A stretch of 64,000 bases of DNA. It comes from Brevibacillus panacihumi W25. Lineage in GTDB: Bacteria > Bacillota > Bacilli > Brevibacillales > Brevibacillaceae. How positions within the stretch are numbered: the first letter of the stretch is position 1; each line of letters begins with the position of its first letter. Below the pieces are notes generated by a model. It ran no database searches and was not told the DNA's origin. It saw only the letters and a list, made by a program, of their open reading frames with translations. The stretch lies in assembly GCF_000503775.1 (NCBI RefSeq), contig NZ_KI629782.1, forward strand, positions 2,295,579 through 2,359,578, given 5' to 3'. A program made the position numbers and the translations under genes. This document shows, one piece after another, positions 16,909-25,920 of this stretch.

Positions 16909-17882
16909 GCCTGTTCCCCCTTTGCCTCGTAGAGCCAGCATCTGCAGGAGTGATTGTCTTCGATCTCATTTAGTTCTGGAATCTCTTGCCTGCAGATGTC
17001 TGTCGCATATTCACAACGGGGAGCAAACGTACACCCTTTTCGCAGCGTACCCGGTATCGGAACGCTTCCTTTGATCGAATACAGACGCTCATCCGTCCCG
17101 TTCAAGCGTGGAATTGATTTCATCAAACCCTGTGTATACGGATGCTTGGGATTGGTGAACAAGGTGACGACATCAGCCTCTTCGACTACTTTCCCTGCAT
17201 ACATGACGATCACCCGGTCGCACATCTCCGCCACGACACCCAGATCATGGGTAATCATCATGATTGCCGTATTGTGCTTCTCCTTCAATTCCCGCATCAG
17301 GTCCAGAATCTGCGCTTGAATAGTCACATCCAAGGCTGTTGTCGGCTCGTCCGCTATCAGCAGCTTGGGATTGCATGACATGGCCATCGCAATCATGACC
17401 CGCTGCCGCATCCCGCCTGACAACTGGTGGGGATATTCGTCCACAATCTGTTCAGCCCGAGGAATGCCGACCAGCTTCAGCATATCGATGGCCCTGGCTC
17501 TGGCTTGTTGTTTGCTGTATTGCATGTGAATCTCGATCGCTTCACCGATCTGCTGCCCAATGGTAAAAACGGGATTGAGAGAAGTCATTGGCTCCTGAAA
17601 AATCATCGCCATTTCGTTTCCGCGCACTTTCCTCATCTCTTCATCAGACAAGGCAAGCAGATCACGCTCCTGAAACGAGATTGAGCCTGCCACTACTTTA
17701 CCCGGCGTCAATCGCATCGTGGTCAAGGACGTAACGCTTTTTCCGCAGCCTGATTCCCCCACGATGCCAACCGTCTCTCCCTCATATACCACGATGTCTA
17801 CCCCGTCGACTGCCGGGACAACCCCTTCTTCTGTTTGAAAATAAGTCTTCAATCCTTTGATTTCCAATAATTTTGGTTTCAA
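16905..17882 (-). CDS. Peptide ABC transporter ATP-binding protein (OppD/DppD type)
   Basis: A 325-residue ATPase with Walker A GESGCGKSV (~40), signature LSGGMRQRVMIAMAM (~158), Walker B LLIADEPTTALD, and the OppD-type C-terminal motif GCTFAPRCEYAT (~290). It forms the heterodimeric motor with the OppF/DppF-type subunit, whose start overlaps its stop by 4 bases. Confidence 0.93.
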   Translation of the reverse strand: MKPKLLEIKGLKTYFQTEEGVVPAVDGVDIVVYEGETVGIVGESGCGKSVTSLTTMRLTPGKVVAGSISFQERDLLALSDEEMRKVRGNEMAMIFQEPMTSLNPVFTIGQQIGEAIEIHMQYSKQQARARAIDMLKLVGIPRAEQIVDEYPHQLSGGMRQRVMIAMAMSCNPKLLIADEPTTALDVTIQAQILDLMRELKEKHNTAIMMITHDLGVVAEMCDRVIVMYAGKVVEEADVVTLFTNPKHPYTQGLMKSIPRLNGTDERLYSIKGSVPIPGTLRKGCTFAPRCEYATDICRQEIPELNEIEDNHSCRCWLYEAKGEQA

Positions 17883-17923
17883 CGCTCTCCCCCCTAGACG
17901 GATACACAGATGCTCCTGCGATT

Positions 17924-18826
17924 TTACAGCTTCATTTTGGGGTCGAGCGCATCACGTAATCCGTCCCCCAGCATATTGAAGCCCAAGACCAGAAACATAA
18001 TGGCCAACCCTGGCATGGTACTGACATGGGGGGCAACCCTCAAGTATTCTCTTCCTGTACTGAGCATAGCTCCCCATTCTGGCGTAGGAGGCTGCGCTCC
18101 CATTCCGAGAAAGCTCAATCCTGCCGCCGTAATGATCGCCGTAGCGATCCGCATGGAAGACAGGACGATAATCGGTGCGATGCTGTTCGGAATCACATGC
18201 TTGATGATGATGTGCAAGTGGCTTCCGCCCATCGCCTTTACTGCTTCGATATACTCTTTGTCCTTGATGGAAATGACGGAGCTGCGAGATAACCGGGCAA
18301 ACGTCGGTACGGAAAAAATCCCGATCGCGATCATGACGTTGATCATTCCCGGCCCCAGCACACTGACAATGGCAAGCGCCAGCAAGAAGCTCGGAAAAGC
18401 CATAAAAATATCCATAATGCGCATGATCAGCGTATCGGCAAGCCCTCCAAAATAACCGGAGATGGTACCCAATGCCACACCCAAAATGACGGCGATCAGC
18501 ACCCCGACAATTCCTGTCATCAAAGAGATTTGTGTTCCGTGGATAATGCGAGACAGAATGTCCCGACCAAATTCATCTGTACCGAAGGGGTGGTTCAGGC
18601 TCGGTCCCTCCAGCATGATTTGCATGTTTTGCTCGATCGGATCATAAGGGGCCACCCATGGGGCCAACAATGCGACTGCTACACAGAATACCACCATCCA
18701 GAAGCCGACCATCGCCCGCTTGTTTTTCTTGAAGCGGCTGACCATCATTTTCCATTGCGACCGACTGGCATAGGCATGCTCCGACGTGCTCTCGTCCTGT
18801 TGAAGTGCCAAATCTATCTGACTCAT
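17924..18826 (-). CDS. Peptide ABC transporter permease (OppC/DppC type)
   Basis: A 300-residue inner-membrane permease: cytoplasmic N-terminus of ~35 residues, six predicted helices, and the EAA loop EAVKAMGGSHLHIIIKHVIPN (split here by position ~195-215) that docks to the ATPases. The DEFGRDILSRIIHG segment near residue 85 is characteristic of DppC/OppC. Starts 13 bases after the DppB-type gene. Confidence 0.92.
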   Translation of the reverse strand: MSQIDLALQQDESTSEHAYASRSQWKMMVSRFKKNKRAMVGFWMVVFCVAVALLAPWVAPYDPIEQNMQIMLEGPSLNHPFGTDEFGRDILSRIIHGTQISLMTGIVGVLIAVILGVALGTISGYFGGLADTLIMRIMDIFMAFPSFLLALAIVSVLGPGMINVMIAIGIFSVPTFARLSRSSVISIKDKEYIEAVKAMGGSHLHIIIKHVIPNSIAPIIVLSSMRIATAIITAAGLSFLGMGAQPPTPEWGAMLSTGREYLRVAPHVSTMPGLAIMFLVLGFNMLGDGLRDALDPKMKL

Positions 18827-18839
18827 GGTGTGCTCCTTT

Positions 18840-19760
18840 CTACTCGTATTTCACTCGCGGATCAACCAATCCGTAGCACAAGTCCACAAGCAGATTGACG
18901 ATCACGAAGATGGCAGCGACAAACAATATGCTACCTTGAATGGAAGGATAGTCTCGGAACTGAATGGACTGGATGATAAAGCGGCCGAGTCCGTTAATGG
19001 AAAAAACTGTCTCCGTCAGTACCGCTCCACCCAAGAGCGTCCCGAACTCCAGCCCGATGATCGTAACGATGGGAATCAGGGCATTTTTCAAGGTGTGCTT
19101 GTACACGACCAGCTTTTCTTTGACTCCTTTGGCTCTCGCCGTACGTACAAAATCCTGGTTGATGACTTCCAGCATGCTGGAGCGCGTCAAGCGCGCAAGG
19201 ATGGCGGAAGAGGACAATCCCAATGCCAAAGCCGGCAGAATAAAGTGACTGAAACCGTCATTGCCACCGGAAGGAAGCAGGTTCAAGTAATAGGAAAAGA
19301 GAAGAATGAGCATTAGGCCCAGCCAAAAAACCGGTAAGGAGATTCCGAACAAGGACACCATCATGGTTACATTGTCGATCAAGCTGTTGGGACGCGTCGC
19401 GGAAAAAATACCGGCAAAAAGGCCTATCACGACCATAACGGCAATTGCCATGACGGTCAGAGTGATTGTCGAGGGAAAGCGGCCCATGATCTCATCCAGG
19501 ACCGGCCGCTCTGAACGCAAAGACACGCCGAGGTCGCCCTTCAGCAGATTGGAGACGTACTTTCCGTACTGCACGTACAAGGGTTGGTCAAGTCCCAGAT
19601 GCTCCCGGACTTCCGCTACCTCCTCTGCAGACGCTTCAGGACCTGCAATCATGCGGGCAGGGTCGCCAGGTACGGCATGGATCAAGAAAAAGGTCAGGAT
19701 GGAAACCCCGATCAGGGTTGGAATGACTTGAAGCAGTCGCTTCACAATGTATGCAAACAA
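18840..19760 (-). CDS. Peptide ABC transporter permease (OppB/DppB type)
   Basis: A 306-residue permease with the DppB N-terminus (YIVKRLLQVIPTLIGVSILTF) and EAA loop (TARAKGVKEKLVVYKHTLKN, ~200-220). It starts at TTG (19760), placed by GGAGG seven bases upstream. That ribosome site lies in a hairpin, which may lower its translation relative to the binding protein encoded before it. Confidence 0.9.
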   Translation of the reverse strand: MFAYIVKRLLQVIPTLIGVSILTFFLIHAVPGDPARMIAGPEASAEEVAEVREHLGLDQPLYVQYGKYVSNLLKGDLGVSLRSERPVLDEIMGRFPSTITLTVMAIAVMVVIGLFAGIFSATRPNSLIDNVTMMVSLFGISLPVFWLGLMLILLFSYYLNLLPSGGNDGFSHFILPALALGLSSSAILARLTRSSMLEVINQDFVRTARAKGVKEKLVVYKHTLKNALIPIVTIIGLEFGTLLGGAVLTETVFSINGLGRFIIQSIQFRDYPSIQGSILFVAAIFVIVNLLVDLCYGLVDPRVKYE

Positions 19761-19766
19761 CTGGAT

Positions 19767-19787
19767 GCCTCCTCACTTAAGAGGAGG
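19767..19787 (-). promoter_or_regulatory. Hairpin sequestering the DppB-type ribosome site
   Basis: In the minus-strand RNA CCTCCTC pairs with GAGGAGG, the Shine-Dalgarno of the permease gene (+ strand 19768-19787). Such hairpins commonly set binding protein above permease and stabilise the upstream message. Confidence 0.5.
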
Positions 19788-19821
19788 AGGATGGTCATCC
19801 ATCCCCCGCCTCATCCATTCG

Positions 19822-21363
19822 TTATTTTTTATCGGCGTCGCGCAGAATCAGTCGCTCTGTATTGGAACCGTACACACCCTCTACATTTTTGCGGACACCG
19901 ATCGGTTGTTTCATTTCTACCAGGAAGATCCATGGAGCTTCATCTTTGATGATTTGCAGCGCTTTTGCATAAATTTGTTTGCGCTCCTCCTCATTCGTTG
20001 TCTTCATCCCTTGATCGATCAAGGCATCCAGCTCTGCGTTGGAAAAGAGCGTCCGGTTATTGCTTCCTTCTGTGGAGAAGTTCGGACGCAATCCCCAGTC
20101 GGCATCATTCGTCGGCACAGCCCAGCTCAGGAGGAAGAGATCGTAGCCGGAATTCGGATCGTCAATGGCTTCCTGATAAGCGCCCCACTCCCATTTGCGG
20201 AACTCTACGTTAAAGCCGACAGCCTGCAAATTGGCCTGGACAAACTCGGACAGCTGGCGATCCATCAGATAGCGCCCTTCCGGCGTCCAAAGCTTGATGG
20301 TCGTGCCTGGCTTGACTCCTGCTTCCGCCAGCAGCTGCTTGGCCTTTTCCGGATCGTACGGATACGTTCCGACTGGCGAATAGCCCCATGTCAGTCCTGA
20401 AATCGCTGCTTCTGCCGGCTTGGCGTTGCCCATCATGATCTTGTTTACGATGGTTTCTTTGTCTACGGCATAGTTCAGTGCTTGGCGAACCTTCACATTG
20501 TCGAATGGAGCTTTTTGCGTGTTCATCCCCATGTACAGATTGCGGTTGCTCGGGTACAGTTCGACTTTTACCTGGTCGTTGCTTTTCAGACGTTCGATAT
20601 CAGTGGCGGGAATCGGAAGAATGACATCAGCTTCGCCCGTTTCCAGCATCAGGCTGCGCGCCGCATTCTCGACTACCGGCTTGAACGTAATCGATTTTAC
20701 TTTCGGCTTCTCGCCCCAGTAATTCGGATTGGCTTCCAGAACCAGCTTCTCGCCTGAAATCCACTCCTTGAATTGATATGGCCCTGAACCCACTGGCGAC
20801 TTCCCTACGCTCTTCCCTTTTTCTGCAGTATTCTTCGGGCTGTGGATTCCTCCGTTCGGATGCGCCAGCGTAGCCAAGAGCGGAGCGTACTGGAATTTCA
20901 ACTGAAACGACACTTTATATTCGCTCTCTACGGATACGGATTCGATAAAGTCAGCAAAAAGGGAGCGTCTTTTCAGTTTGTTGTTTTTATCCAGAATTCG
21001 ATCGAAGCTCGCTTTGACGGCTTCGGCGTTTACTGGCTCTCCGTCTTGGAACTTGGCTCCTTCCTGCAAGGTAAAGGTCCAGCTTTTCCCGTCTTCCGAC
21101 ATGCTCCATTCCTTGGCCAGTTCCGGGACGATCTTCATATCCTTGTCAAAAGTAACGAGCTTGTCGTAGATCAGTTCGGTCGCATGCAGAGAAATTCCGT
21201 CTGATGCGTCTTGAGGATCCAGACTGATCGGCTCAGAGCCTAATGCGACTACCAGATCCTTGGGACCTTCCGCAGCAGGCTGCTCTCCGCTGGAAGCGTT
21301 GTTTCCACAAGCTGAGAGAAGCAGCATGAGTGAAGCAATAGTAAGTGAAATCAGTTTTTTCAA
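19822..21363 (-). CDS. Peptide ABC transporter substrate-binding lipoprotein
   Basis: A 513-residue SBP_bac_5 family protein: signal peptide with lipobox LLLSACGN (Cys ~20), typical family motifs EPISLDPQDA, GSGPYQFKEWISGEKLVLEANPNYWG and RQALNYAVDKETIV. It resembles dipeptide/glutathione-binding proteins (DppE, GsiB). Lies between the M20 peptidase and the permeases in one operon, consistent with uptake of a peptide or acylated amino acid that the peptidase then cleaves. Confidence 0.92.
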   Translation of the reverse strand: MKKLISLTIASLMLLLSACGNNASSGEQPAAEGPKDLVVALGSEPISLDPQDASDGISLHATELIYDKLVTFDKDMKIVPELAKEWSMSEDGKSWTFTLQEGAKFQDGEPVNAEAVKASFDRILDKNNKLKRRSLFADFIESVSVESEYKVSFQLKFQYAPLLATLAHPNGGIHSPKNTAEKGKSVGKSPVGSGPYQFKEWISGEKLVLEANPNYWGEKPKVKSITFKPVVENAARSLMLETGEADVILPIPATDIERLKSNDQVKVELYPSNRNLYMGMNTQKAPFDNVKVRQALNYAVDKETIVNKIMMGNAKPAEAAISGLTWGYSPVGTYPYDPEKAKQLLAEAGVKPGTTIKLWTPEGRYLMDRQLSEFVQANLQAVGFNVEFRKWEWGAYQEAIDDPNSGYDLFLLSWAVPTNDADWGLRPNFSTEGSNNRTLFSNAELDALIDQGMKTTNEEERKQIYAKALQIIKDEAPWIFLVEMKQPIGVRKNVEGVYGSNTERLILRDADKK

Positions 21364-21389
21364 ACAAATCTCCCCCTGTTTATATTTGT

Positions 21390-22571
21390 CTATGGCAGCT
21401 TGTTGCTTTTGGCCGCCTTGAACTCCTCTTGAATCTCCTGCAGTACGTCAGGCATTGTAATCAGATCATAGACAGTCCCGGCAATGGCTTTTGCTGCCGT
21501 AATGACTGCGGCATGGCCATCTGCGCTTTTGCCAGCCTCCACCCATTCTCTCGTATGATTGGAGACGCCGAACGGAACAAACGAGACCCTCAGGCATGCG
21601 CCTGGGACGCGGTGCGTAACGGTGCTGAAATCCGTTGAGCCGGTGCTTTGACGCGGGGGTGTAATTTCCCTGGCCCCAACCTGACGGGCATTTTCCAGCA
21701 GCAGATCATTCAAACGCTGTACATTCAGCTTGTTGTCCAGCGCCTTTCCTTCGTGGATGGTCAATTTCGCTCCCGTAGCCAGAGCAGCTCCACGAGCTAC
21801 GTTGAATACACGCTCCACTACCGTGTTCAGATATTCGCGATCAGCGGCTCTGATGAGGAATTTAGCCGCGGCCCGCTCCGGCACGATATTGGGCGCTGTT
21901 CCTCCATCGGTAATTGTACCATGGATTTTTACATCGGATCGAACATGCTCCCGCAAGTATTCAATTCCATTAAAAGTAAGAAGAACCGCATCCAAGGCGC
22001 TAATTCCCTGCTCTGGCGAGACGGCAGCATGAGCCGCCTTTCCTGTGAAGACAAAGTCCACCGAGTTGATGGCGAGCGATTTGCCATCGACAGTGGTTCG
22101 GTCTCCGCCATGCATCATCAGGGCAGCATCCAGACCGTCGAATAGGCCGGCCTCTGCCATCGGCACCTTGCCGCTGGTCGTCTCTTCTGCCGGAGTCCCG
22201 AACACGATGATCGTAGCTGGCAAATCACCCAAATTGTTGCGCAGCGCGATCGCCGCACCAGTGATGGACGAAGCCTGCAGGTTGTGACCACAGCCATGTC
22301 CCAGGCCTTCCAACGCATCGTATTCGCATAACAAGCCAATGACAGGACCGCCCGGCTTGCTCGTATAGGTCGCCTTGAAAGCGGTGGGCAACCCCGCTAC
22401 TTCCTTCTCCACTTGGAAGCCGTGTTCAGCCAATGTGCGAGTCAGTAGCTCTGCCGCTTTAAATTCCTGATGCCCAAGTTCAGGATTATCATGGATAAAG
22501 TCATTGATTCCAATGATCAGGTCCCGGTTCTGCTCAACTGTCGTGTAGATGTTTGCTTTCATTTGATTCAC
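21390..22571 (-). CDS. M20-family amidohydrolase/peptidase (AbgB-like)
   Basis: A 393-residue M20D-type metallo-hydrolase. Visible motifs: NPELGHQEFKA near the N-terminus, the metal site EYDALEGLGHGCGHN (~95-108), FGTPAEETTSGK (~135) and HAAVSPEQGISALDA in the lid domain. Family members cleave amide bonds of acyl-amino acids or aminobenzoyl-glutamate. The GTG at 22571 is chosen: GGAGG sits 6 bases upstream; the internal ATG at 22562 is less well spaced. First gene of the transporter operon, with a perfect cre site 49 bases upstream, so carbon catabolite control is likely. Confidence 0.88.
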   Translation of the reverse strand: MNQMKANIYTTVEQNRDLIIGINDFIHDNPELGHQEFKAAELLTRTLAEHGFQVEKEVAGLPTAFKATYTSKPGGPVIGLLCEYDALEGLGHGCGHNLQASSITGAAIALRNNLGDLPATIIVFGTPAEETTSGKVPMAEAGLFDGLDAALMMHGGDRTTVDGKSLAINSVDFVFTGKAAHAAVSPEQGISALDAVLLTFNGIEYLREHVRSDVKIHGTITDGGTAPNIVPERAAAKFLIRAADREYLNTVVERVFNVARGAALATGAKLTIHEGKALDNKLNVQRLNDLLLENARQVGAREITPPRQSTGSTDFSTVTHRVPGACLRVSFVPFGVSNHTREWVEAGKSADGHAAVITAAKAIAGTVYDLITMPDVLQEIQEEFKAAKSNKLP

Positions 22572-22619
22572 GTTATACCTCCATCGCTGTCTTCTGATTC
22601 CGACTCGGTTTCCTTTTGT

Positions 22620-22633
22620 TGGAAACGTTTTCA
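22620..22633. promoter_or_regulatory. Catabolite responsive element (cre) for CcpA
   Basis: TGGAAACGTTTTCA matches the consensus TGNAANCGNTTNCA at every defined position. It lies 49 bases upstream of the peptidase/transporter operon start. Confidence 0.75.
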
Positions 22634-22747
22634 ACTCGTGTGTTTGCCTTGGGGTTATGTTAAACCTACTTGATTGCCCCCCTTTCGTAAAATAGAAGAC
22701 ATTTATGGAATCCTTCAAAAATTTCTATTGTTCCGTCGATGCTCATC

Positions 22748-22841
22748 ATAAAAAGCCCCGTCATCCGACTGACGGGTCATGCAAATATGCAAAGAAAGGG
22801 CGATCCCTCGGTCATAGAGATGACCTTCCGGGAACGCCCTT
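22748..22841 (-). terminator. Two consecutive hairpins after namA
   Basis: First, a long stem (22796-22807 with 22830-22841, inner stem GGTCAT/ATGACC); then CCCGTCA/TGACGGG (22757-22763 with 22770-22776) followed on the minus strand by GCTTTTT. The second is a classic intrinsic terminator for the namA transcript. Confidence 0.7.
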
Positions 22842-22850
22842 ATGTTCTAC

Positions 22851-23885
22851 TTATCGTTTGGGAAAACCAGGCCCATACTGCTGGGGAATCTCGACTTCAC
22901 CCGACAGCTCGCGGATGGCATGAATCGCCCAATACGGATCGTGCAGCATTCCGCGGCCCACTGCGATCAGGTCAGCGTCGCCATTCCCCAGTGTCGCTTC
23001 CGCCACATGGGCATCATCCAGCTTGCCCACGGCAATGACAGGCACCTCGAGAGTCTGGCGGATCGCTCGGGCGAATGGAACCTGATAACCAGGGTGAATG
23101 CCCGGACGCCCGCGAGAGCCGATCGGCCCTTCTCCGCCACTGGATACGTGGAAGATGTCTACTCCCGCTTCCTTGTAGCGTCGGCAAAGCTCGATGCTAT
23201 GCTCCAGACCGTAGCCTCCATCGACGTACTCTACTGCAGAGATCCGCATGATCAGCGGCATATCTGCCGGAATGACCTTTTTGATCGCCGAAACGACCTC
23301 AACGCCGAACAATGCCAAGTCTTGCCCGTACTGATCGTCGCGCTTGTTGGTCAATGGGGATTGGAACTGGTGGATCAGGTAGCCGTGAGCTCCATGAATC
23401 TCGATCGTGTCCACCCCTGCTTCTACCGCGCGCCGCGCAGATTCGGCAAACTTGACGACCATCTGCTGAACCTCTTCCGTCGTCAAAGCGCGCGGAGTTT
23501 TATACACATCACCTTGAAACCGAATCGGCGAAGAAGATACGGGAACCTCCGCATCCTCGGCTTTGCGGCCGGCGTGTGCGATCTGGATGCCAATCTTGGC
23601 TCCGTACTTATGTACTTCATTCACGATGCGGGCATAAGCAGGAATTTGCTCATCTGACCATAAGCCCAAATCTCTGTTGGAAATGCGGCCATCCGGCTCG
23701 ACATCGGTCATTTCCATGATGATCAGACCTGCCCCGCCTACTGCCCGGGAGACGTAGTGAACAAAATGCCAGTCATTTGGAGTTCCATCCTGAGCATCCA
23801 CCGAGTATTGGCACATCGGCGGCATGACCACGCGATTTTTTAGCGTAAGACCTTTGTACGAAAACGCTGAAGCTAACAACGCCAT
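22851..23885 (-). CDS. namA: NADPH dehydrogenase, old yellow enzyme family (YqjM/NamA)
   Basis: A 344-residue FMN-dependent TIM-barrel oxidoreductase. The N-terminus (LKNRVVMPPMCQYS, with the Cys that modulates FMN), the catalytic pair in EIHGAHGYLIHQF, and FHVSSGGE/AVGRGMLHDPYW mark it as the YqjM (NamA) subgroup. It reduces activated alkenes and nitro compounds with NADPH, probably in detoxification. The ATG at 23885 follows AAGGAG; upstream in-frame ATGs lack a ribosome site. Monocistronic. Confidence 0.92.
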   Translation of the reverse strand: MALLASAFSYKGLTLKNRVVMPPMCQYSVDAQDGTPNDWHFVHYVSRAVGGAGLIIMEMTDVEPDGRISNRDLGLWSDEQIPAYARIVNEVHKYGAKIGIQIAHAGRKAEDAEVPVSSSPIRFQGDVYKTPRALTTEEVQQMVVKFAESARRAVEAGVDTIEIHGAHGYLIHQFQSPLTNKRDDQYGQDLALFGVEVVSAIKKVIPADMPLIMRISAVEYVDGGYGLEHSIELCRRYKEAGVDIFHVSSGGEGPIGSRGRPGIHPGYQVPFARAIRQTLEVPVIAVGKLDDAHVAEATLGNGDADLIAVGRGMLHDPYWAIHAIRELSGEVEIPQQYGPGFPKR

Positions 23886-24013
23886 CTGTCCCACTCCTTC
23901 TTTTTTTCCTATCATGCCAAAACTCCCGTGCTTCCGCAATCTCAAGCTGCACTTGCCCGACACTTGTCAAAGGACAGACAATAGCTCGCATCGCCTTGAT
24001 CGTAGCGACGGTA

Positions 24014-24445
24014 CTATTCTTCCTTGGGTTTCAAAGCAATCCTGGTTGCCTTCCCGTCGATAAACATGACATCAATCTGCCCTATATCCGTTACGTATAC
24101 ATTGTGGATATAGGGGGTTTTGGTTCCTGACAGCTGTAACCATTCCCCACTTTTCGTTTCTGCAGGCTCTCCAAAGAGTTCGTTCACCACTGCCTCCAAT
24201 TGGTCTTCGATCGATTTGCCGTCGAATCGAACTTCTGATGCCGCAAATGGGAAGTCATTAATTATCGTGTCTTCCTCCGGCCTATCCAATTTGTACCTTT
24301 CCGCTATCGCAGCAAGTTGCTCTTCCTTTGTTAAACCTGAATGTTCGCCTGGATCAACCCAAGGAGCCGCTTCTGTCATCGAATCCGAATTACTGCATCC
24401 CCCAAGAAGCACAGCCACGACGAGCATGTATAATATCGATCTCAT
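24014..24445 (-). CDS. Small lipoprotein of unknown function
   Basis: 143 residues with a signal peptide and lipobox (VAVLLGGCSNS, Cys ~16), then a soluble acidic domain including the stretch DQLEAVVNELFGEPAETKSGEW. The ATG at 24445 follows AAAGGATATAGG. Family not recognised. Transcribed alone, upstream of namA on the same strand with a 128-base gap. Confidence 0.7.
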   Translation of the reverse strand: MRSILYMLVVAVLLGGCSNSDSMTEAAPWVDPGEHSGLTKEEQLAAIAERYKLDRPEEDTIINDFPFAASEVRFDGKSIEDQLEAVVNELFGEPAETKSGEWLQLSGTKTPYIHNVYVTDIGQIDVMFIDGKATRIALKPKEE

Positions 24446-24495
24446 CCTATATCCTTTCCTTTCATCTTCTCTATAAACGATTAAGGGCACACCAG

Positions 24496-24534
24496 CAACA
24501 AGCGATGAGCCAGTATTAGACTCATCGCTTGTTG
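24496..24534. repeat. Perfect 14-bp inverted repeat
   Basis: CAACAAGCGATGAG and CTCATCGCTTGTTG flank an 11-base loop. No T-run follows on either strand, so it is not a standard terminator. The rest of 24446-24664 shows no gene. Confidence 0.5.
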
Positions 24535-24664
24535 CCTCCCAGTTTATAATTTCTCATCATATTTGCGATCATCTCACCGTAATCAAGGACAAATCAAGGA
24601 TACCAAAGACGTTAATTGATTGTCAAATATTCCCATATACACAACAACCCTATCTTGATAAAAC

Positions 24665-24698
24665 AAACGGGAGCTACCCAATAGGATGGCTCCCGTTT
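24665..24698 (-). terminator. Terminator of the citrate synthase gene
   Basis: AAACGGGAGC pairs with GCTCCCGTTT; on the minus strand it is followed by TTGTTTTATC. It lies 12 bases after the stop at 24710. Confidence 0.75.
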
Positions 24699-24709
24699 CC
24701 TTTTTCGTC

Positions 24710-25813
24710 TTACTCCGGCATCTTCCCGGTATAATTCAACTGCGGACGAATAATCCGGTTGCTGCCTGCCTGCTCCAGAATGTGCGCACTCCAGCCGACC
24801 ACACGGCTGACCGCAAAGGAAGGTGTGAACAGATCGTCTTCCAATCCCACTGCGCGCATCACAGCGGCAGCGAAAAATTCTACATTGGTATTCAGCTTGC
24901 GCCCAGGCTTGTACTCAGCCAGCAGCTTTAATCCCACCTGCTCGACATGTGTCGCCAGATCAAACCAGGGATCGTCCCCCGACAGTTGTTCCGCTACTAC
25001 GCGCAGAGCGGTCGCCCGCGGGTCAATCGTCTTGTACACACGATGGCCAAAGCCCATCAGCCGCTCGCCATTTTCCAGCTTGTTGCGCAGCCATGGCTCC
25101 GCATTTTCCTTGGTGCCAATTGCTTCGATCATTTCCGTCACTTCGGAAGGTGCGCCGCCATGCAAAGGCCCTTTCAACGTTCCGATCGCTCCGGTAATCG
25201 CCGAGATCAGGTCTGATTCCGTAGAGGTGACCACACGTCCAGAAAAGGTAGAGGCATTCATCCCATGCTCCTGTGTCAGAATCAGGTAGGCATCCAACGC
25301 CCGAACGTGCGCATGGCTCGGTTCCGTTCCTTTCAGCATGTACAGGTAATTGGCGGTATGATCCAGCTCCGGATGGGGATCAAGCGGTTCGCGCCCCTGC
25401 AGACAGGCGTAGCGGAAAGCTACAATGGTCGGCATTTTGGCTGTTACCGAGATAACCTGCTCCAATGTCGGCGGCCAGCCGTACGAGTCATTTCCTAGTG
25501 CTGACACTCCGGTTCGCAGCACACTCATCATATCGACATCTGCAGGAATCAAGCGAAGCATTCCTTTTACGTGCTCGGGCAGGTCACGATGCTGTTTGAG
25601 CTGATTCTTGAGCGCAGACAATTCCTGCTCGTTGGGGAGATGTCCGTACCACAGCAAGTGGGCAACTTCCTCGAAGGTATGATGAATCGCCAGATCACGA
25701 GCCCAATACCCTCGATAAACCAATAAACCGTTTAACCCGTCTACCAGACTCAGGTCTGATTCCGCCACCGCGATGCCATCCAGCCCGATGGCCAACTGGA
25801 ATTGTTTACTCAT
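24710..25813 (-). CDS. Citrate synthase
   Basis: A 367-residue type I citrate synthase, condensing acetyl-CoA and oxaloacetate. Family and active-site motifs: LVYRGYWARDL near the N-terminus, GPLHGGAPSEV (catalytic His, ~225), GFGHRVYKTIDPRA (second His, ~265), and AVGLEDDLFTPSFAVSRVVGWSAH near the C-terminus (Asp). Closest in style to the short Gram-positive enzymes (CitA/MmgD/PrpC group), so a 2-methylcitrate role cannot be excluded. No icd or mdh follows. A LysR gene lies upstream on the same strand, as a variant of the Bacillus citR-citA pair. Confidence 0.9.
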   Translation of the reverse strand: MSKQFQLAIGLDGIAVAESDLSLVDGLNGLLVYRGYWARDLAIHHTFEEVAHLLWYGHLPNEQELSALKNQLKQHRDLPEHVKGMLRLIPADVDMMSVLRTGVSALGNDSYGWPPTLEQVISVTAKMPTIVAFRYACLQGREPLDPHPELDHTANYLYMLKGTEPSHAHVRALDAYLILTQEHGMNASTFSGRVVTSTESDLISAITGAIGTLKGPLHGGAPSEVTEMIEAIGTKENAEPWLRNKLENGERLMGFGHRVYKTIDPRATALRVVAEQLSGDDPWFDLATHVEQVGLKLLAEYKPGRKLNTNVEFFAAAVMRAVGLEDDLFTPSFAVSRVVGWSAHILEQAGSNRIIRPQLNYTGKMPE

Positions 25814-25903
25814 GAATCGCCACTCCTTTACGCTGCATCTTCTCTTTTCCTTTAGTATATCGATTACGTTTCACGATATGAAATAGAATAATTGCTGAGT
25901 TTT

Positions 25904-25920
25904 GATTACAATTCGCAATC
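25904..25920. promoter_or_regulatory. Dyad in the LysR/citrate synthase gap
   Basis: GATTAC-N5-GCAATC is an imperfect dyad overlapping the LysR stop and about 95 bases upstream of the citrate synthase start, a plausible LysR-type site. Confidence 0.3.

Noticed and set aside
22796..22841. Nested hairpin considered as a T-box or riboswitch
   Set aside because: It lies after the namA stop and directly before a terminator, with no downstream gene on that strand close enough to be controlled, and has no T-box sequence.
24496..24534. Perfect 14-bp hairpin as a terminator or recombination site
   Set aside because: No T-run on either side and no second copy seen; kept only as a repeat.
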